Source: Anagrus nilaparvatae
Taxonomy: Eukaryota > Arthropoda > Insecta > Hymenoptera > Mymaridae
NCBI GenBank assembly: GCA_022575985.1
Contig: JAKSXM010000277.1
Location: 1,855,666 to 1,919,665 of the forward strand
DNA: 64,000 bases
Direction: 5' to 3'
In this document: piece after piece, positions 15,270-30,200 of the stretch
Layout: each line of letters opens with the position of its first letter
Position numbering within the stretch: position 1 is the first letter of the stretch
Made by a program: the position numbers and the translations under genes
Notes under the pieces: generated by a model
The model's input: only the letters and a program-made list of their open reading frames with translations
The model's database searches: none
Told to the model about the DNA's origin: nothing

Positions 15270-15622
15270 GTGCTATTAAATTCTAATAGCTTCTCTTATT
15301 ATTCTAATATGTAGTCATTAAGTTATTATTTAAATTCTTACTTAATGCTTAAATTTAGGTTTAATGTCTATCACCTAACTCAAAATTAAATTATTACTTA
15401 ATGCTTAAATTAATTAATGTTTAATTTCTATCACCTAACTCAAATTTCCTTAACGCTCAGCAATCATCATTTCCTTAACGCTCGGCAATCAGGATTTCCT
15501 TAACGCTCGGCAATTAACGCTCGGCAATCAGGATTTCCTTAACGCTCGGCAATAAGGATTTCCTTAACGCTCGGCAATAAAGATTTTCTTAACGCTCAGC
15601 ATTCAGGATTCTGATGATTCTG
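15270..15622 (+). repeat. Internally deleted satellite monomer (353 bp)
   Basis: The text jumps from CTTATTATTCTAAT near 15,305 straight to ATGTAGTCATTAAG, removing most of the AT-rich half. A sister deletion with the same break occurs at 19291-19618, so the deleted form itself was amplified. Confidence 0.75.
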
Positions 15623-16262
15623 GTGCTATCAAATTCTAATGTCAAATTCTAATTTATTATTCTAATAAAATTTATAGTGCTTAGCCCTTAATTAGTTAAC
15701 AATTTTAGGCAGTAATTTAATGATTTAATTGACATTTTATTATTTATACTGCAGTTTACTCATGAGTTGAATATTTGAGAATTTAATGTTTCAGTTCAGT
15801 TACTTGACTGAATTCATTTATTTTTATCCCATTATTTTATTTGTTAGAAACTGCATAGTAAAAAAACTATTTTAACTAACTATTATATTCTTATCTATTA
15901 TATGCATTTGTACGTTGCAAGTGGTTACTTTCCATATCTAACTAAATTCCTCTAATGCATATGATTCTTATATTTTTAACAAGTATTTAACAAGCATTTT
16001 TAACTATTGCATGCAATATCATAATGGATGCAGTTAATATGTAGTCATTAAGTTATTACTTGAATTATTACTTAATGCTTAAATAGATGTTTAATTTCTA
16101 TCACCTAATTCAAATTTCCTTAACGCTCAGCAATCATTATTTCCTTAACGCTCGGCAATCATTATTTCCTTAACGCTCGGCAATAAGGATTTCCTTAACG
16201 CTCGGCAATAAGGATTTTCTTAACGCTCAGCAATCAGGATTCTGATATTTCTGGTGCTAAAT

Positions 16263-16352
16263 AATACAGCCACTTATTAGCATAATAAATGAAGCCATTA
16301 GAATTAAATAATTCTAATGGCTTCATTTATTATTCTAATAAGTGGCTGTATT
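16263..16352. repeat. 43-bp-arm hairpin at monomer junction (16 kb copy)
   Basis: The arms 16,263-16,305 and 16,310-16,352 pair around AAAT with one mismatch, CATAAT against ATTCTA. The architecture is the same as at 13,043-13,132. Confidence 0.9.
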
Positions 16353-19290
16353 ATAATTTTTCTTCATTAAATTGACTATATATAAAATTTATAGTTCTTA
16401 GCCCTTAATTAGTTAACAATTTTAGGCAGTAATTTAATGATTTAATTGACATTTTATTATTTATACTGCAGTTTACTCATGAGTTGAATAACTCTAAATT
16501 CAATGTTTCAGTTCAGTTACTTGACTGAATTCATTTATTTTTATACCATTATTTTATTTGTTAGAAACTGCATAGTAAAAAAACTATTTTAACTAACTAT
16601 TATATTCTTATCTATTATATGCAGCATTTGTACATTGCAAGTGGTTACTTTCCATATCTAACTAAATTCCTCTTATGCATATGATTCTTATATTTTTATC
16701 AAGTATTTAACAAGAATTTTTAACTGTTGCATGCAATATCATAATGGATGCAGTTAATATGTAGTCATTAAGTTATTATTTAAATTCTTACTTAATGCTT
16801 AAATTAATTAATGTTTAATTTCTATTACCTAACTCAAATTTCCTTAACGCTCAGCAATCATTATTTCCTTAACGCTCGGCATTCAGGATTTCCTTAACGC
16901 TCGGCAATCAGGAATTCCTTAACGCTCGGCAATCAGGATTTTCTTAACGCTCGGCAACTAAAGCTCAGCAATCAGGATTTCCTTAACGCTCAGCAACCAA
17001 GATTTCCTTAACGCTCGGTAATTAACGCTCGGCAATCAGGAATTCCTTAACGCTCAGCAATCAGGATTTCCTTAACGTTCGGCAATCAGGATTTCTAACA
17101 CAAATTTCCTTAACGCTCAGCAGTCAGGATTTCTAACTCAAATTTCCTTAACGCTCAGCAATCATCATTTCCTTCACGCTCGGCAATCAGGATTTCTAAA
17201 TCATTAAGGATTTCCTTAACGCTCGGCAATCAATCAATCATTAAGGATTTCCTTAATGCTCGGCAATTAGGATTTTCTTAACGCTCGGCAATAAGGATTT
17301 TCTTAACGCTCAGCAATCAGGATTCTGATGATTCTGGTGCTATCAAATTCTAATGGCTTCATTTATTATTCTAATTAGTGGCTGTTTTATAATTTTTCTT
17401 CATTAAGTTGACTATATATAAAATTTATAGTGCTTAGCCCTTAATTAGTTAACAATTTTAGGCAGTAATTTAATGATTTAATTGACATTTTATTATTTAT
17501 ACTGCAGTTTACTCATGAGTTGAATAACTCTAAATTCAATGTTTCAGTTCAGTTACTTGACTGAATTCATTTATTTTTATACCATTATTTTATTTGTTAG
17601 AAACTGCATAGTAAAAAAACTATTTTAACTAACTATTATATTCTTATCTATTATATGCAGCATTTGTACGTTGCAAGTGGTTACTTTCCATATCTAACTA
17701 AATTCCTCTAATGCTTATGATTCTTATATTTTTATCAAGTATTTAACAAGAATTTTTAGCTATTGCATGCAATATCATAATGGATGCAGTTAATATGTAG
17801 TCATTAAGTTATTATTTAAATTCTTACTTAATGCTTGAATTTATGTTTAATGTCTATCACCTAACTCAAAATTAAATTATTACTTAATGTTTAAATTAAT
17901 TAATGTTTAATTTCTATCACCTAACTCAAATTTCCTTAACGCTCAGCAATCATTATTTCCTTAACGCTCGGTATTCAGGATTTCCTTAACGCTCGTCAAT
18001 CAGGAATTCCTTAAAGCTCGGCAATCAGGATTTCCTTAACGCTCGGCAATCAGGATTTCCTTAACGCTCAGCAACCAGGATTTCCTTAACGCTCGGCAAT
18101 CAGGAATTCCTTAACGCTCAGCAATCAGGATTTCCTTAACGTTCGGCAATCAGGATTTCTAACTCAAATTTCCTTAACGCTCAGCAATCATCATTTCCTT
18201 AACGCTCGGCAATCAGGATTTCCTTAACGCTCGGCAATAAGGATTTCCTTAACGCTCGGCAATAATGATTTTCTTAACGCTCAGCATTCAGGATTCTGAT
18301 GATTCTGGTGCTATCAAATTCTAATGGCTTTATTTATTATTCTAATAAGTGGCTATTTTATAATTTTTCTTCATTAAATTGACTATATATAAAATTTATA
18401 GTGCTTAGCCCTTAATTAGTTAACAATTTTTGGCAGTAATTTAATGATTTAATTGACATTTTATTATTTATACTGCAGTTTTTTCATGAGTTTAATAACT
18501 CCAAATTCAATGTTTCAGATCAGTTACTTGACTGAATTTATTTATTTTTATCACATTTAGTTTATTTGTTAGAAACTGCATAGTAAAAAAACTATTTTAT
18601 CTAACTATTATATTCTTATCTATTATATGCAGCATTTGTACGTTGTAAGTGGTTACTTTCCATATTTAACTAAATTCCTCTAATGCATATGATTCTTATA
18701 TTTTTACCAAGTATTTAACAAGAATTTTTAACTATTGCATGCAATATCATAATGGATGCAGTTAATATGTAGTTATTACGTTATTACGTTATTAAGTTAT
18801 TACTTAAATTCTTACTTAATGCTTAAATATATGTTTAATGTCTATCACCTAACTCAAAATTAAATTATTACTTAATGCTTAAATTAATTAATGTTTAATT
18901 TCTATCACCTAACTCAAATTTCCTTAACGCTCAGCAATCATTATTTCCTTAACGCTCGGCATTCAGGAATTTCTTAACGCTCAGCAATCAGGATTTCCTT
19001 AACGTTCGGCAATCAGGATTTCTAACACAAATTTCCTTAACGCTCAGCAGTCAGGATTTCTAACTCAAATTTCCTTAACGCTCGGCATTCAGGATTTCCT
19101 TAACGCTCGGCAATCAGGAATTCCTTAACGCTCGGCAATCAGGATTTTCTTAACGCTCGGCAACTAAAGCTCAGCAATCAGGATTTCCTTAACGCTCAGC
19201 AACCAGGATTTCTAAATCATTAAGGATTTCCTTAACGCTCGGCAATAAGGATTTTCTTAACGCTCAGCAATAAGGATTCTAAAGATTCTG

Positions 19291-19618
19291 GTGCTATTAA
19301 ATTCTAATAGCTTCTCTTATTATTCTAATATGTAGTCATTAAGTTATTATTTAAATTCTTACTTAATGCTTAAATTTATGTTTAATGTCTATCACCTAAC
19401 TCAAAATTAAATTATTACTTAATGCTTAAATTAATTAATGTTTAATTTCTATCACCTAAATCAAATTTCCTTAACGCTCAGCAATCATCATTTCCTTAAC
19501 GCTCGGCAATCAGGATTTCCTTAACGCTCGGCAATTAACGCTCGGCAATCAGGATTTCCTTAACGCTCGGCAATAAAGATTTTCTTAACGCTCAGCATTC
19601 AGGATTCTGATGATTCTG
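19291..19618 (+). repeat. Internally deleted satellite monomer (328 bp)
   Basis: It carries the same internal deletion break as 15270-15622 and sits in an equivalent context: the following monomer is 631 bp in both places. It is slightly shorter because one minirepeat is missing. Confidence 0.75.
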
Positions 19619-22226
19619 GTGCTATCAAATTCTAATGTCAAATTCTAATTTATTATTCTAATAAAATTTATAGTGCTTAGCCCTTAATTAGTTAACAATT
19701 TTAGGCAGTAATTTAATGATTTAATTGACATTTTATTATTTATACTGCAGTTTACTCATGAGTTGAATAACTCTAAATTCAATGTTTCAGTTCAGTTACT
19801 TGACTGAATTCATTTATTTTTATCCCATTATTTTATTTGTTAGAAACTGCATAGTAAAAAAACTATTTTAACTAACTATTATATTCTTATCTATTATATG
19901 CATTTGTACGTTGCAAGTGGTTACTTTCCATATCTAACTAAATTCCTCTAATGCATATGATTCTTATATTTTTAACAAGTATTTAACAAGCATTTTTAAC
20001 TATTGCATGCAATATCATAATGGATGCAGTTAATATGTAGTCATTAAGTTATTACTTGAATTATTACTTAATGCTTAAATAGATGTTTAATTTCTATCAC
20101 CTAATTCAAATTTCCTTAACGCTCAGCAATCATTATTTCCTTAACGCTCGGCAATCATTATTTCCTTAACGCTCGGCAATAAGGATTTCCTTAACGCTTG
20201 GCAATAAGGATTTTCTTAACGCTCAGCAATCAGGATTCTGATATTTCTGGTGCTAAATAATACTTATTAGAATTAAATAATTCTAATGGCTTCATTTATT
20301 ATTCTAATAAGTAGCTGTATTATAATTTTTCTTCATTAAATTGACTATATATAAAATTTATAGTTCTTAGCCCTTAATTAGTTAACAATTTTAGGCAGTA
20401 ATTTAATGATTTAATTGACATTTTATTATTTATACTGCAGTTTACTCATGAGTTGAATAACTCTAAATTCAATGTTTCAGTTCAGTTACTTGACTGAATT
20501 CATTTATTTTTACACCATTATTTTATTTGTTAGAAACTGCATAGTAAAAAAACTATTTTAACTAACTATTATTATATTCTTATCTATTATATCCAGCATT
20601 TGTACATTGCAAGTGGTTACTTTCCATATCTAACTAAATTCCTCTTATGCATATGATTCTTATATTTTTATCAAGTATTTAACAAGAATTTTTAACTATT
20701 GCATGCAATATCATAATGGATGCAGTTAATATGTAGTCATTAAGTTATTATTTAAATTCTTACTTAATGCTTAAATTAATTAATGTTTAATTTCTATTAC
20801 CTAACTCAAATTTCCTTAACGCTCAGCAATCATTATTTCCTTAACGCTCGGCATTCAGGATTTCCTTAACGCTCGGCAATCAGGAATTCCTTAACGCTCG
20901 GCAATCAGGATTTTCTTAACGCTCGGCAACTAAAGCTCAGCAATCAGGATTTCCTTAACGCTCAGCAACCAAGATTTCCTTAACGCTCAGCAATCAGGAT
21001 TTCCTTAACGTTCGGCAATCAGGATTTCTAACACAAATTTCCTTAACGCTCAGCAGTCAGGATTTCTAACTCAAATTTCCTTAACGCTCAGCAATCATCA
21101 TTTCCTTCACGCTCGGCAATCAGGATTTCTAAATCATTAAGGATTTCCTTAACGCTCGGCAATCAATCAATCATTAAGGATTTCCTTAACGCTCGGCAAT
21201 TAGGATTTCCTTAATGCTCGGCAATAAGGATTTCCTTAACGCTCGGCAATAAGGATTTTCTTAACGCTCAGCAATCAGGATTCTAAAGATTCTGGTGCTA
21301 TTAAATTCTAATAGCTTCTCTTATTATTCTAATAAGTGGCTGCATTATAATTTTTCTTCATTAAATTGACTATATATAAAATTTATAGTGCTTAGCCCTT
21401 AAATAGTTAACAATTTTAGGCAGTAATTTAATGATTTAATTGACATTTTATTATTTATACTGCAGTTTACTCATAAGTTGAATAACTCTAAATTCAATAT
21501 TTCAGTTCAGTTACTTGACTGAATTCATTTATTTTTATCACATTTAGTTTATATGTTAGATACTGCATAGTTAAAAAACTATTTTATCTAACTATTATAT
21601 TCTTATCTATTATATGCAGCATTTATATGTTGCAAGGGGTTACTTTCAATATCTAACTAAATTCCTCTAATGATTCTTATATTTTTAACAAGTATTTAAC
21701 AAGTATTTTTAACTATTGCATGCAATATCATAATGGATGCAGTTAATATGTAGTCATTAAGTTATTACTTAAATTATTACTTAATGCTTAAATATATGTT
21801 TAATGTCTATCACCTAACTCAAAATTAAATTATTACTTAATGCTTAAATTAATTAATGTTTAATTTCTATCACATAACTGAAATTTCCTTAACGCTCAGC
21901 AATAATTATTTCCTTAACGCTCGGCAATCATTATTTCCTTAACGCTCGGCATTCAGGATTTCCTTAACGCTCGGCAATCAGGATTTCCTTAACGCTCGGC
22001 TATTAACTCTCAGCAATCAGGATTTCCTTAACGCTCAACAATTAACGCTCGGCATTCAGGAATTCCTTAACGCTCAGCAATCAGAATTTCCTTAACGTTC
22101 GGCAATCAGGATTTCTAACACAAATTTCCTTAACGCTCAGCAGTCAGGATTTCTAACTCAAATTTCCTTAACGCTCAGCAATCATCATTTCCTTAACGCT
22201 CGGCAATCAGGATTCTGATGATTCTG

Positions 22227-22671
22227 GTGCTATCAAATTCTAATGGCTTCATTTATTATTCTAATTAGTGGCTGTTTTATAATTTTTCTTCATTAAATTG
22301 ACTATATATAAAATTTATAGTGCTTAGCCCTTATTTAGTTAACAATTTTAGGCAGTAATTTAATGATTTAATTGACATTTTATTATTTATACTGCAGTTT
22401 ACTCATGAGTTGAATAACTCTAAATTCAATTTTTAACTATTGCATGCAATATCATAATGGATGCAGTTAATATGTAGTCATTAAGTTGTTATTTAAATTC
22501 TTACTTAATGCTTAAATTTATGTTTAATGTCTATCACCTAACTCAAAATTAAATTATTACTTAATGCTTAAATTAATTAATGTTTAATTTCTATCACCTA
22601 ACTCAAATTTCCTTAACGCTCAGCAATCATCATTTCCTTAACGCTCGGCAATCAGGATTCTGATGATTCTG
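22227..22671 (+). repeat. Internally deleted satellite monomer (445 bp), copy in block 1
   Basis: The text jumps from CTCTAAATTCAAT to TTTTAACTATTGCATGC, losing about 360 bp. An equal-length copy lies at 32583-33027, in the same position within the second block. Confidence 0.8.
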
Positions 22672-25600
22672 GTGCTATTAAATTCTAATGGCTTCATTTA
22701 TTATTCTAATTAGTGGCTGTTTTATAATATTTCTTCATTAAATTGACTATATATAAAATTTATAGTGCTAGCCCTTAATTAGTTAACAATTTTAGGCAGT
22801 AATTTAATGATTTAATTGACATTTTATTATTTATACTGCAGTTTACTCATGAGTTGAATAACTCTAAATTCAATGTTTCAGTTCAGTTACTTGACTGAAT
22901 TTATTTATTTTTATCACATTTAGTTTATTTGTTTGAAACTGCATAGTAAAAAAACTATTTTATCTAACTATTATATTCTTATCTATTATATGCAGCATTT
23001 GTACGTTGTAAGTGGTTACTTTCCATATTTAACTAAATTCCTCTAATGCTTATGATTCTTATATTTTTATCAAGTATTTAACAAGAATTTTTAGCTATTG
23101 CATGCAATATCATAATGGATGCAGTTAATATGTAGTCATTAAGTTATTATTTAAATTCTTACTTAATGCTTGAATTTATGTTTAATGTCTATCACCTAAC
23201 TCAAAATTAAATTATTACTTAATGCTTAAATTAATTAATGTTTAATTTCTATCACCTAACTCAAATTTCCTTAACGCTCAGCAATCATTATTTCCTTAAC
23301 GCTCGGCATTCAGGATTTCCTTAACGCTCGTCAATCAGGAATTCCTTAAAGCTCGGCAATCAGGATTTCCTTAACGCTCGGCAATCAGGATTTCCTTAAC
23401 GCTCAGCAACCAGGATTTCCTTAACGCTCGGCAATTAACGCTCGGCAATCAGGAATTCCTTAACGCTCAGCAATCAGGATTTCCTTAACGTTCGGCAATC
23501 AGGATTTCTAACACAAATTTCCTTAACGCTCAGCAGTCAGGATTTCTAACTCAAATTTCCTTAACGCTCAGCAATCAACATTTCCTTAACGCTCGGCAAT
23601 CAGGATTTCCTTAACGCTCGGCAATTAACGCTCGGCAATCAGGATTTCCTTAACGCTCGGCAATAAGGATTTCCTTAACGCTCGGCAATAATGATTTTCT
23701 TAACGCTCAGCATTCAGGATTCTGATGATTCTGGTGCTATCAAATTCTAATGGCTTTATTTATTATTCTAAAAAGTGGCTGTTTTATAATTTTTCTTCAT
23801 TAAATTGACTATATATAAAATTTATAGTGCTTAGCCCTTAATTAGTTAACAATTTTAGGCAGTAATTTAATGATTTAATTGACATTTTATTATTTATACT
23901 GCAGTTTTTTCATGAGTTGAATAACTCCAAATTCAATGTTTCAGTTCAGTTACTTGACTGAATTCATTTATTTTTATACCATTATTTTATTTGTTAGAGA
24001 CTGCATAGTAAAAAAACTATTTTAACTAACTATTATATTCTTATCTATTATATGCAGCATTTGTACGTTGCAAGTGATTACTTTCCATATCTAACTAAAT
24101 TCCTCTAATGCATATGATTCTTATATTTTTAACAAGTATTTAACAAGTATTTTTAACTATTGCATGCAATATCATAATGGATGCAGTTAATATGTAGTCA
24201 TTAAGTTATTACTTAAATTATTACATAATGCTTAAATAGATGTTTAATTTCTATCACCTAACTCAAAATTAAATTATTACTTAATGCTTAAATTAATTAA
24301 TGTTTAATTTCTATCACCTAACTCAAATTTCCTTAACGCTCAGCAATCATTATTTCCTTAACGCTCGTCAATCAGGAATTCCTAAAAGCTCGGCAATCAG
24401 GATTTCCTTAACGCTCGGCAATCAGGATTTCCTTAACGCTCAGCAACCAGGATTTCCTTAACGCTCGGCAATTAACGCTCGGCAAATCAGGAATTCCTTA
24501 ATGCTCAGCAATCAGGATTTCCTTAACGTTCGGCAATCAGGATTTCTAACACAAATTTCCTTAACGCTCAGCAGTCAGGATTTCTAACTCAAATTTCCTT
24601 AACCCTCAGCAATCATCATTTCCTTAACGCTCGGCAATCAGGATTTCCTTAACGCTCGGCAATAAGGATTTCCTTAACGCTCGGCAATAATGATTTTCTT
24701 AACGCTCAGCATTTAGGATTCTGATGATTCTGGTGCTATCAAATTCTAATGGCTTTATTTATTATTCTAATAAGTGGCTGTTTTATAATTTTTCTTCATT
24801 AAATTGACTATATATAAAATTTATAGTACTTAGCCCTTAATTAGTTAACAATTTTAGGCAGTAATTTAATGATTTAATTGACATTTTATTATTTATACTG
24901 CAGTTTTTTCATGAGTTGAATAACTCTAAATTCAATGTTTCAGTTCAGTTACTTGACTGAATTTATTTATTTTTATCACATTTAGTTTATTTGTTAGAAT
25001 CTGCATAGTAAAAAAACTATTTTATCTAACTATTATATTCTTATCTATTATATGCAGCATTTGTACGTTGTAAGTGGTTACTTTCCATATTTAACTAAAT
25101 TCCTCTAATGCATATGATTCTTATATTTTTACCAAGTATTTAACAAGAATTTTTAACTATTGCATGCAATATCATAATGGATGCAGTTAATATGTAGTCA
25201 TTAAGTTATTATTTAAATTCTTACTTAATGCTTGAATTTATGTTTAATGTCTATCACCTAACTCAAAATTAAATTATTACTTAATGCTTAAATTAATTAA
25301 TGTTTAATTTCTATCACTTAACTCAAATTTCCTTAACGCTAAGCAATCATTATTTCTTTAACGCTCGGCATTCAGGAATTCCTTAACGCTCAGCAATCAG
25401 GATTTCCTTAACGTTCGGCAATCAGGATTTCTAACACAAATTTCCTTAACGCTCAGCAGTCAGGATTTCTAACTCAAATTTCCTTAACGCTCAGCAATCA
25501 TCATTTCCTTAACGCTCGGCAATCAGGATTCTGATGATTCTGGTGCTATTAAATTCTAATGGCTTCATTTATTATTCTAATTAGTGGCTGTTTTATAATA

Positions 25601-27120
25601 TTTCTTCATTAAATTGACTATATATAAAATTTATAGTGCTAGCCCTTAATTAGTTAACAATTTTAGGCAGTAATTTAATGATTTAATTGACATTTTATTA
25701 TTTATACTGCAGTTTACTCATGAGTTGAATAACTCTAAATTCAATGTTTCAGTTCAGTTACTTGACTGAATTTATTTATTTTTATCACATTTAGTTTATT
25801 TGTTTGAAACTGCATAGTAAAAAAACTATTTTATCTAACTATTATATTCTTATCTATTATATGCAGCATTTGTACGTTGTAAGTGGTTACTTTCCATATT
25901 TAACTAAATTCCTCTAATGCATATGATTCTTATATTTTTACCAAGTATTTAACAAGAATTTTTTACTATTGCATGCAATATCATAATGGATGCAGTTAAT
26001 ATGTAGTTATTACGTTATTACGTTATTAAGTTATTACTTAAATTCTTACTTAATGCTTAAATATATGTTTAATGTCTATCACCTAACTCAAAATTAAATT
26101 ATTACTTAATGCTTAAATTAATTAATGTTTAATTTCTATCACCTAATTCAAATTTCCTTAACGCTCAGCAATCATTATTTGCTTAACGCTCGTCATTCAG
26201 GATTTTCTTAACGCTCGGCAATCAGGAATTCCTTAACGCTCAGCAATCAGGATTTCCTTAACGCTCGGCAACTAACGCTCAGCAATCAGGATATCCTTAA
26301 CGCTCGGCAATTAACGCTCGGCAATCAGGATTTCCTTAACGGTCAGCAATCAGGATTTCCTTAACGCTCGGCAATAAGTATTTCCTTAACGCTCGGCAAT
26401 AAGGATTTTCTTAACGCTCAGCAATCAGAATTCTGATATTTCTGGTGCTATTAAATTCTTCATTCATTTATTATTCTAATAAGTGGCTGTATTATAATTT
26501 TTCTTCATTAAATTGACTATATATAAAATTTATAGTGCTTAGCCCTTAATCAGTTAACAATTTTAGGCAGTAATTTAATGATTTAATTGACATTTTATTA
26601 TTTATACTGCAGTTTACTCATGAGTTGAATATTTGAGAATTCAATGTTTCAGTTCAGTTACTTGACTGAATTCATTTATTTTTATCCCATTATTTTATTT
26701 GTTAGAAACTGCATAGTAAAAAAACTATTTTAACTAACTATTATATTCTTATCTATTATATGCATTTGTACGTTGCAAGTGGTTACTTTCCATATCTAAC
26801 TAAATTCCTCTAATGCATATGATTCTTATATTTTTAACAAGTATTTAACAAGCATTTTTAACTATTGCATGCAATATCATAATGGATGCAGTTAATATGT
26901 AGTCATTAAGTTATTACTTGAATTATTACTTAATGCTTAAATAGATGTTTAATTTCTATCACCTAATTCAAATTTCCTTAACGCTCAGCAATCATTATTT
27001 CCTTAACGCTCGGCAATCATTATTTCCTTAACGCTCGGCAATAAGGATTTCCTTAACGCTCGGCAATAAGGATTTTCTTAACGCTCAGCAATCAGGATTC
27101 TGATATTTCTGGTGCTAAAT

Positions 27121-27210
27121 AATACAGCCACTTATTAGCATAATAAATGAAGCCATTAGAATTAAATAATTCTAATGGCTTCATTTATTATTCTAATAAG
27201 TGGCTGTATT
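27121..27210. repeat. 43-bp-arm hairpin at monomer junction (27 kb copy)
   Basis: The arms 27,121-27,163 and 27,168-27,210 pair around AAAT. This is the block-2 counterpart of the hairpin at 16,263. Shortened derivatives occur near 4,222-4,259, 20,256-20,323 and 30,608-30,670, each with a different part of the stem lost. Confidence 0.9.
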
Positions 27211-30200
27211 ATAATTTTTCTTCATTAAATTGACTATATATAAAATTTATAATTCTTAGCCCTTAATTAGTTAACAATTTTAGGCAGTAATTTAATGATT
27301 TAATTGACATTTTATTATTTATACTGCAGTTTACTCATGAGTTGAATAACTCTAAATTCAATGTTTCAGTTCAGTTACTTGACTGAATTCATTTATTTTT
27401 ATACCATTATTTTATTTGTTAGAAACTGCATAGTAAAAAAACTATTTTAACTAACTATTATATTCTTATCTATTATATGCAGCATTTGTACATTGCAAGT
27501 GGTTACTTTCCATATCTAACTAAATTCCTCTTATGCATATGATTCTTATATTTTTATCAAGTATTTAACAAGAATTTTTAACTGTTGCATGCAATATCAT
27601 AATGGTTGCAGTTAATATGTAGTCATTAAGTTATTATTTAAATTCTTACTTAATGCTTAAATTAATTAATGTTTAATTTCTATTACCTAACTCAAATTTC
27701 CTTAACGCTCAGCAATCATTATTTCCTTAACGCTCGGCATTCAGGATTTCCTTAACGCTCGGCAATCAGGAATTCCTTAACGCTCGGCAATCAGGATTTT
27801 CTTAACGCTCGGCAACTAAAGCTCAGCAATCAGGATTTCCTTAACGCTCAGCAACCAAGATTTCCTTAACGCTCGGTAATTAACGCTTGGCAATCAGGAA
27901 TTCCTTAACGCTCAGCAATCAGGATTTCCTTAACGTTCGGCAATCAGGATTTCTAACACAAATTTCCTTAACGCTCAGCAGTCAGGATTTCTAACTCAAA
28001 TTTCCTTAACGCTCAGCAATCATCATTTCCTTCACGCTCGGCAATCAGGATTTCTAAATCATTAAGGATTTCCTTAACGCTCGGCAATCAATCAATCATT
28101 AAGGATTTCCTTAATGCTCGGCAATTAGGATTTTCTTAACGCTCGGCAATAAGGATTTTCTTAACGCTCAGCAATCAGGATTCTGATGATTCTGGTGCTA
28201 TCAAATTCTAATGGCTTCATTTATTATTCTAATTAGTGGCTGTTTTATAATTTTTCTTCATTAAGTTGACTATATATAAAATTTATAGTGCTTAGCCCTT
28301 AATTAGTTAACAATTTTAGGCAGTAATTTAATGATTTAATTGACATTTTATTATTTATACTGCAGTTTACTCATGAGTTGAATAACTCTAAATTCAATGT
28401 TTCAGTTCAGTTACTTGACTGAATTCATTTATTTTTATACCATTATTTTATTTGTTAGAAACTGCATAGTAAAAAAACTATTTTAACTAACTATTATATT
28501 CTTATCTATTATATGCAGCATTTGTACGTTGCAAGTGGTTACTTTCCATATCTAACTAAATTCCTCTAATGCTTATGATTCTTATATTTTTATCAAGTAT
28601 TTAACAAGAATTTTTAGCTATTGCATGCAATATCATAATGGATGCAGTTAATATGTAGTCATTAAGTTATTATTTAAATTCTTACTTAATGCTTGAATTT
28701 ATGTTTAATGTCTATCACCTAACTCAAAATTAAATTATTACTTAATGTTTAAATTAATTAATGTTTAATTTCTATCACCTAACTCAAATTTCCTTAACGC
28801 TCAGCAATCATTATTTCCTTAACGCTCGGTATTCAGGATTTCCTTAACGCTCGTCAATCAGGAATTCCTTAAAGCTCGGCAATCAGGATTTCCTTAACGC
28901 TCGGCAATCAGGATTTCCTTAACGCTCAGCAACCAGGATTTCCTTAACGCTCGGCAATCAGGAATTCCTTAACGCTCAGCAATCAGGATTTCCTTAACGT
29001 TCGGCAATCAGGATTTCTAACTCAAATTTCCTTAACGCTCAGCAATCATCATTTCCTTAACGCTCGGCAATCAGGATTTCCTTAACGCTCGGCAATTAAC
29101 GCTCGGCAATCAGGATTTCCTTAACGCTCGGCAATAAGGATTTCCTTAACGCTCGGCAATAATGATTTTCTTAACGCTCAGCATTCAGGATTCTGATGAT
29201 TCTGGTGCTATCAAATTCTAATGGCTTTATTTATTATTCTAATAAGTGGCTGTTTTATAATTTTTCTTCATTAAATTGACTATATATAAAATTTATAGTG
29301 CTTAGCCCTTAATTAGTTAACAATTTTTGGCAGTAATTTAATGATTTAATTGACATTTTATTATTTATACTGCAGTTTTTTCATGAGTTTAATAACTCCA
29401 AATTCAATGTTTCAGATCAGTTACTTGACTGAATTTATTTATTTTTATCACATTTAGTTTATTTGTTAGAAACTGCATAGTAAAAAAACTATTTTATCTA
29501 ACTATTATATTCTTATCTATTATATGCAGCATTTGTACGTTGTAAGTGGTTACTTTCCATATTTAACTAAATTCCTCTAATGCATATGATTCTTATATTT
29601 TTACCAAGTATTTAACAAGAATTTTTAACTATTGCATGCAATATCATAATGGATGCAGTTAATATGTAGTTATTACGTTATTACGTTATTAAGTTATTAC
29701 TTAAATTCTTACTTAATGCTTAAATATATGTTTAATGTCTATCACCTAACTCAAAACTAAATTATTACTTAATGCTTAAATTAATTAATGTTTAATTTCT
29801 ATCACCTAACTCAAATTTCCTTAACGCTCAGCAATCAGGATTTCCTTAACGCTCGGCAATTAACGCTCGGCAATCAGGATTTCCTTAACGCTCGGCAATA
29901 AGGATTTCCTTAACGCTCGGCAATAAAGATTTTCTTAACGCTCAGCATTCAGGATTCTGATGATTCTGGTGCTATCAAATTCTAATGTCAAATTCTAATT
30001 TATTATTCTAATAAAATTTATAGTGCTTAGCCCTTAATTAGTTAACAATTTTAGGCAGTAATTTAATGATTTAATTGACATTTTATTATTTATACTGCAG
30101 TTTACTCATGAGTTGAATAACTCTAAATTCAATGTTTCAGTTCAGTTACTTGACTGAATTCATTTATTTTTATCCCATTATTTTATTTGTTAGAAACTGC

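Larger units (their letters stand above)
16254..26444 (+). repeat. Higher-order block 1 of the satellite (~10.2 kb)
   Basis: Successive monomer lengths are 1083, 971, 983, 328, 631, 1045, 932, 445, 1062, 999, 810 and 902. The second block shows 1083, 1010, 764, 631, 1051, 932, 445, 1062, 826, 999 and 910. Private variants travel with position: CTAAAAAGTGG at the start of the monomers at 23734 and 34090, TTATAGTACTTAGCCC at 24733 and 35915, and GTGCTAGCCC-type changes nearby. Compared with block 2, the 999-bp unit at 23734 looks like a fusion of two monomers that are separate at 34090 and 34916. Confidence 0.8.
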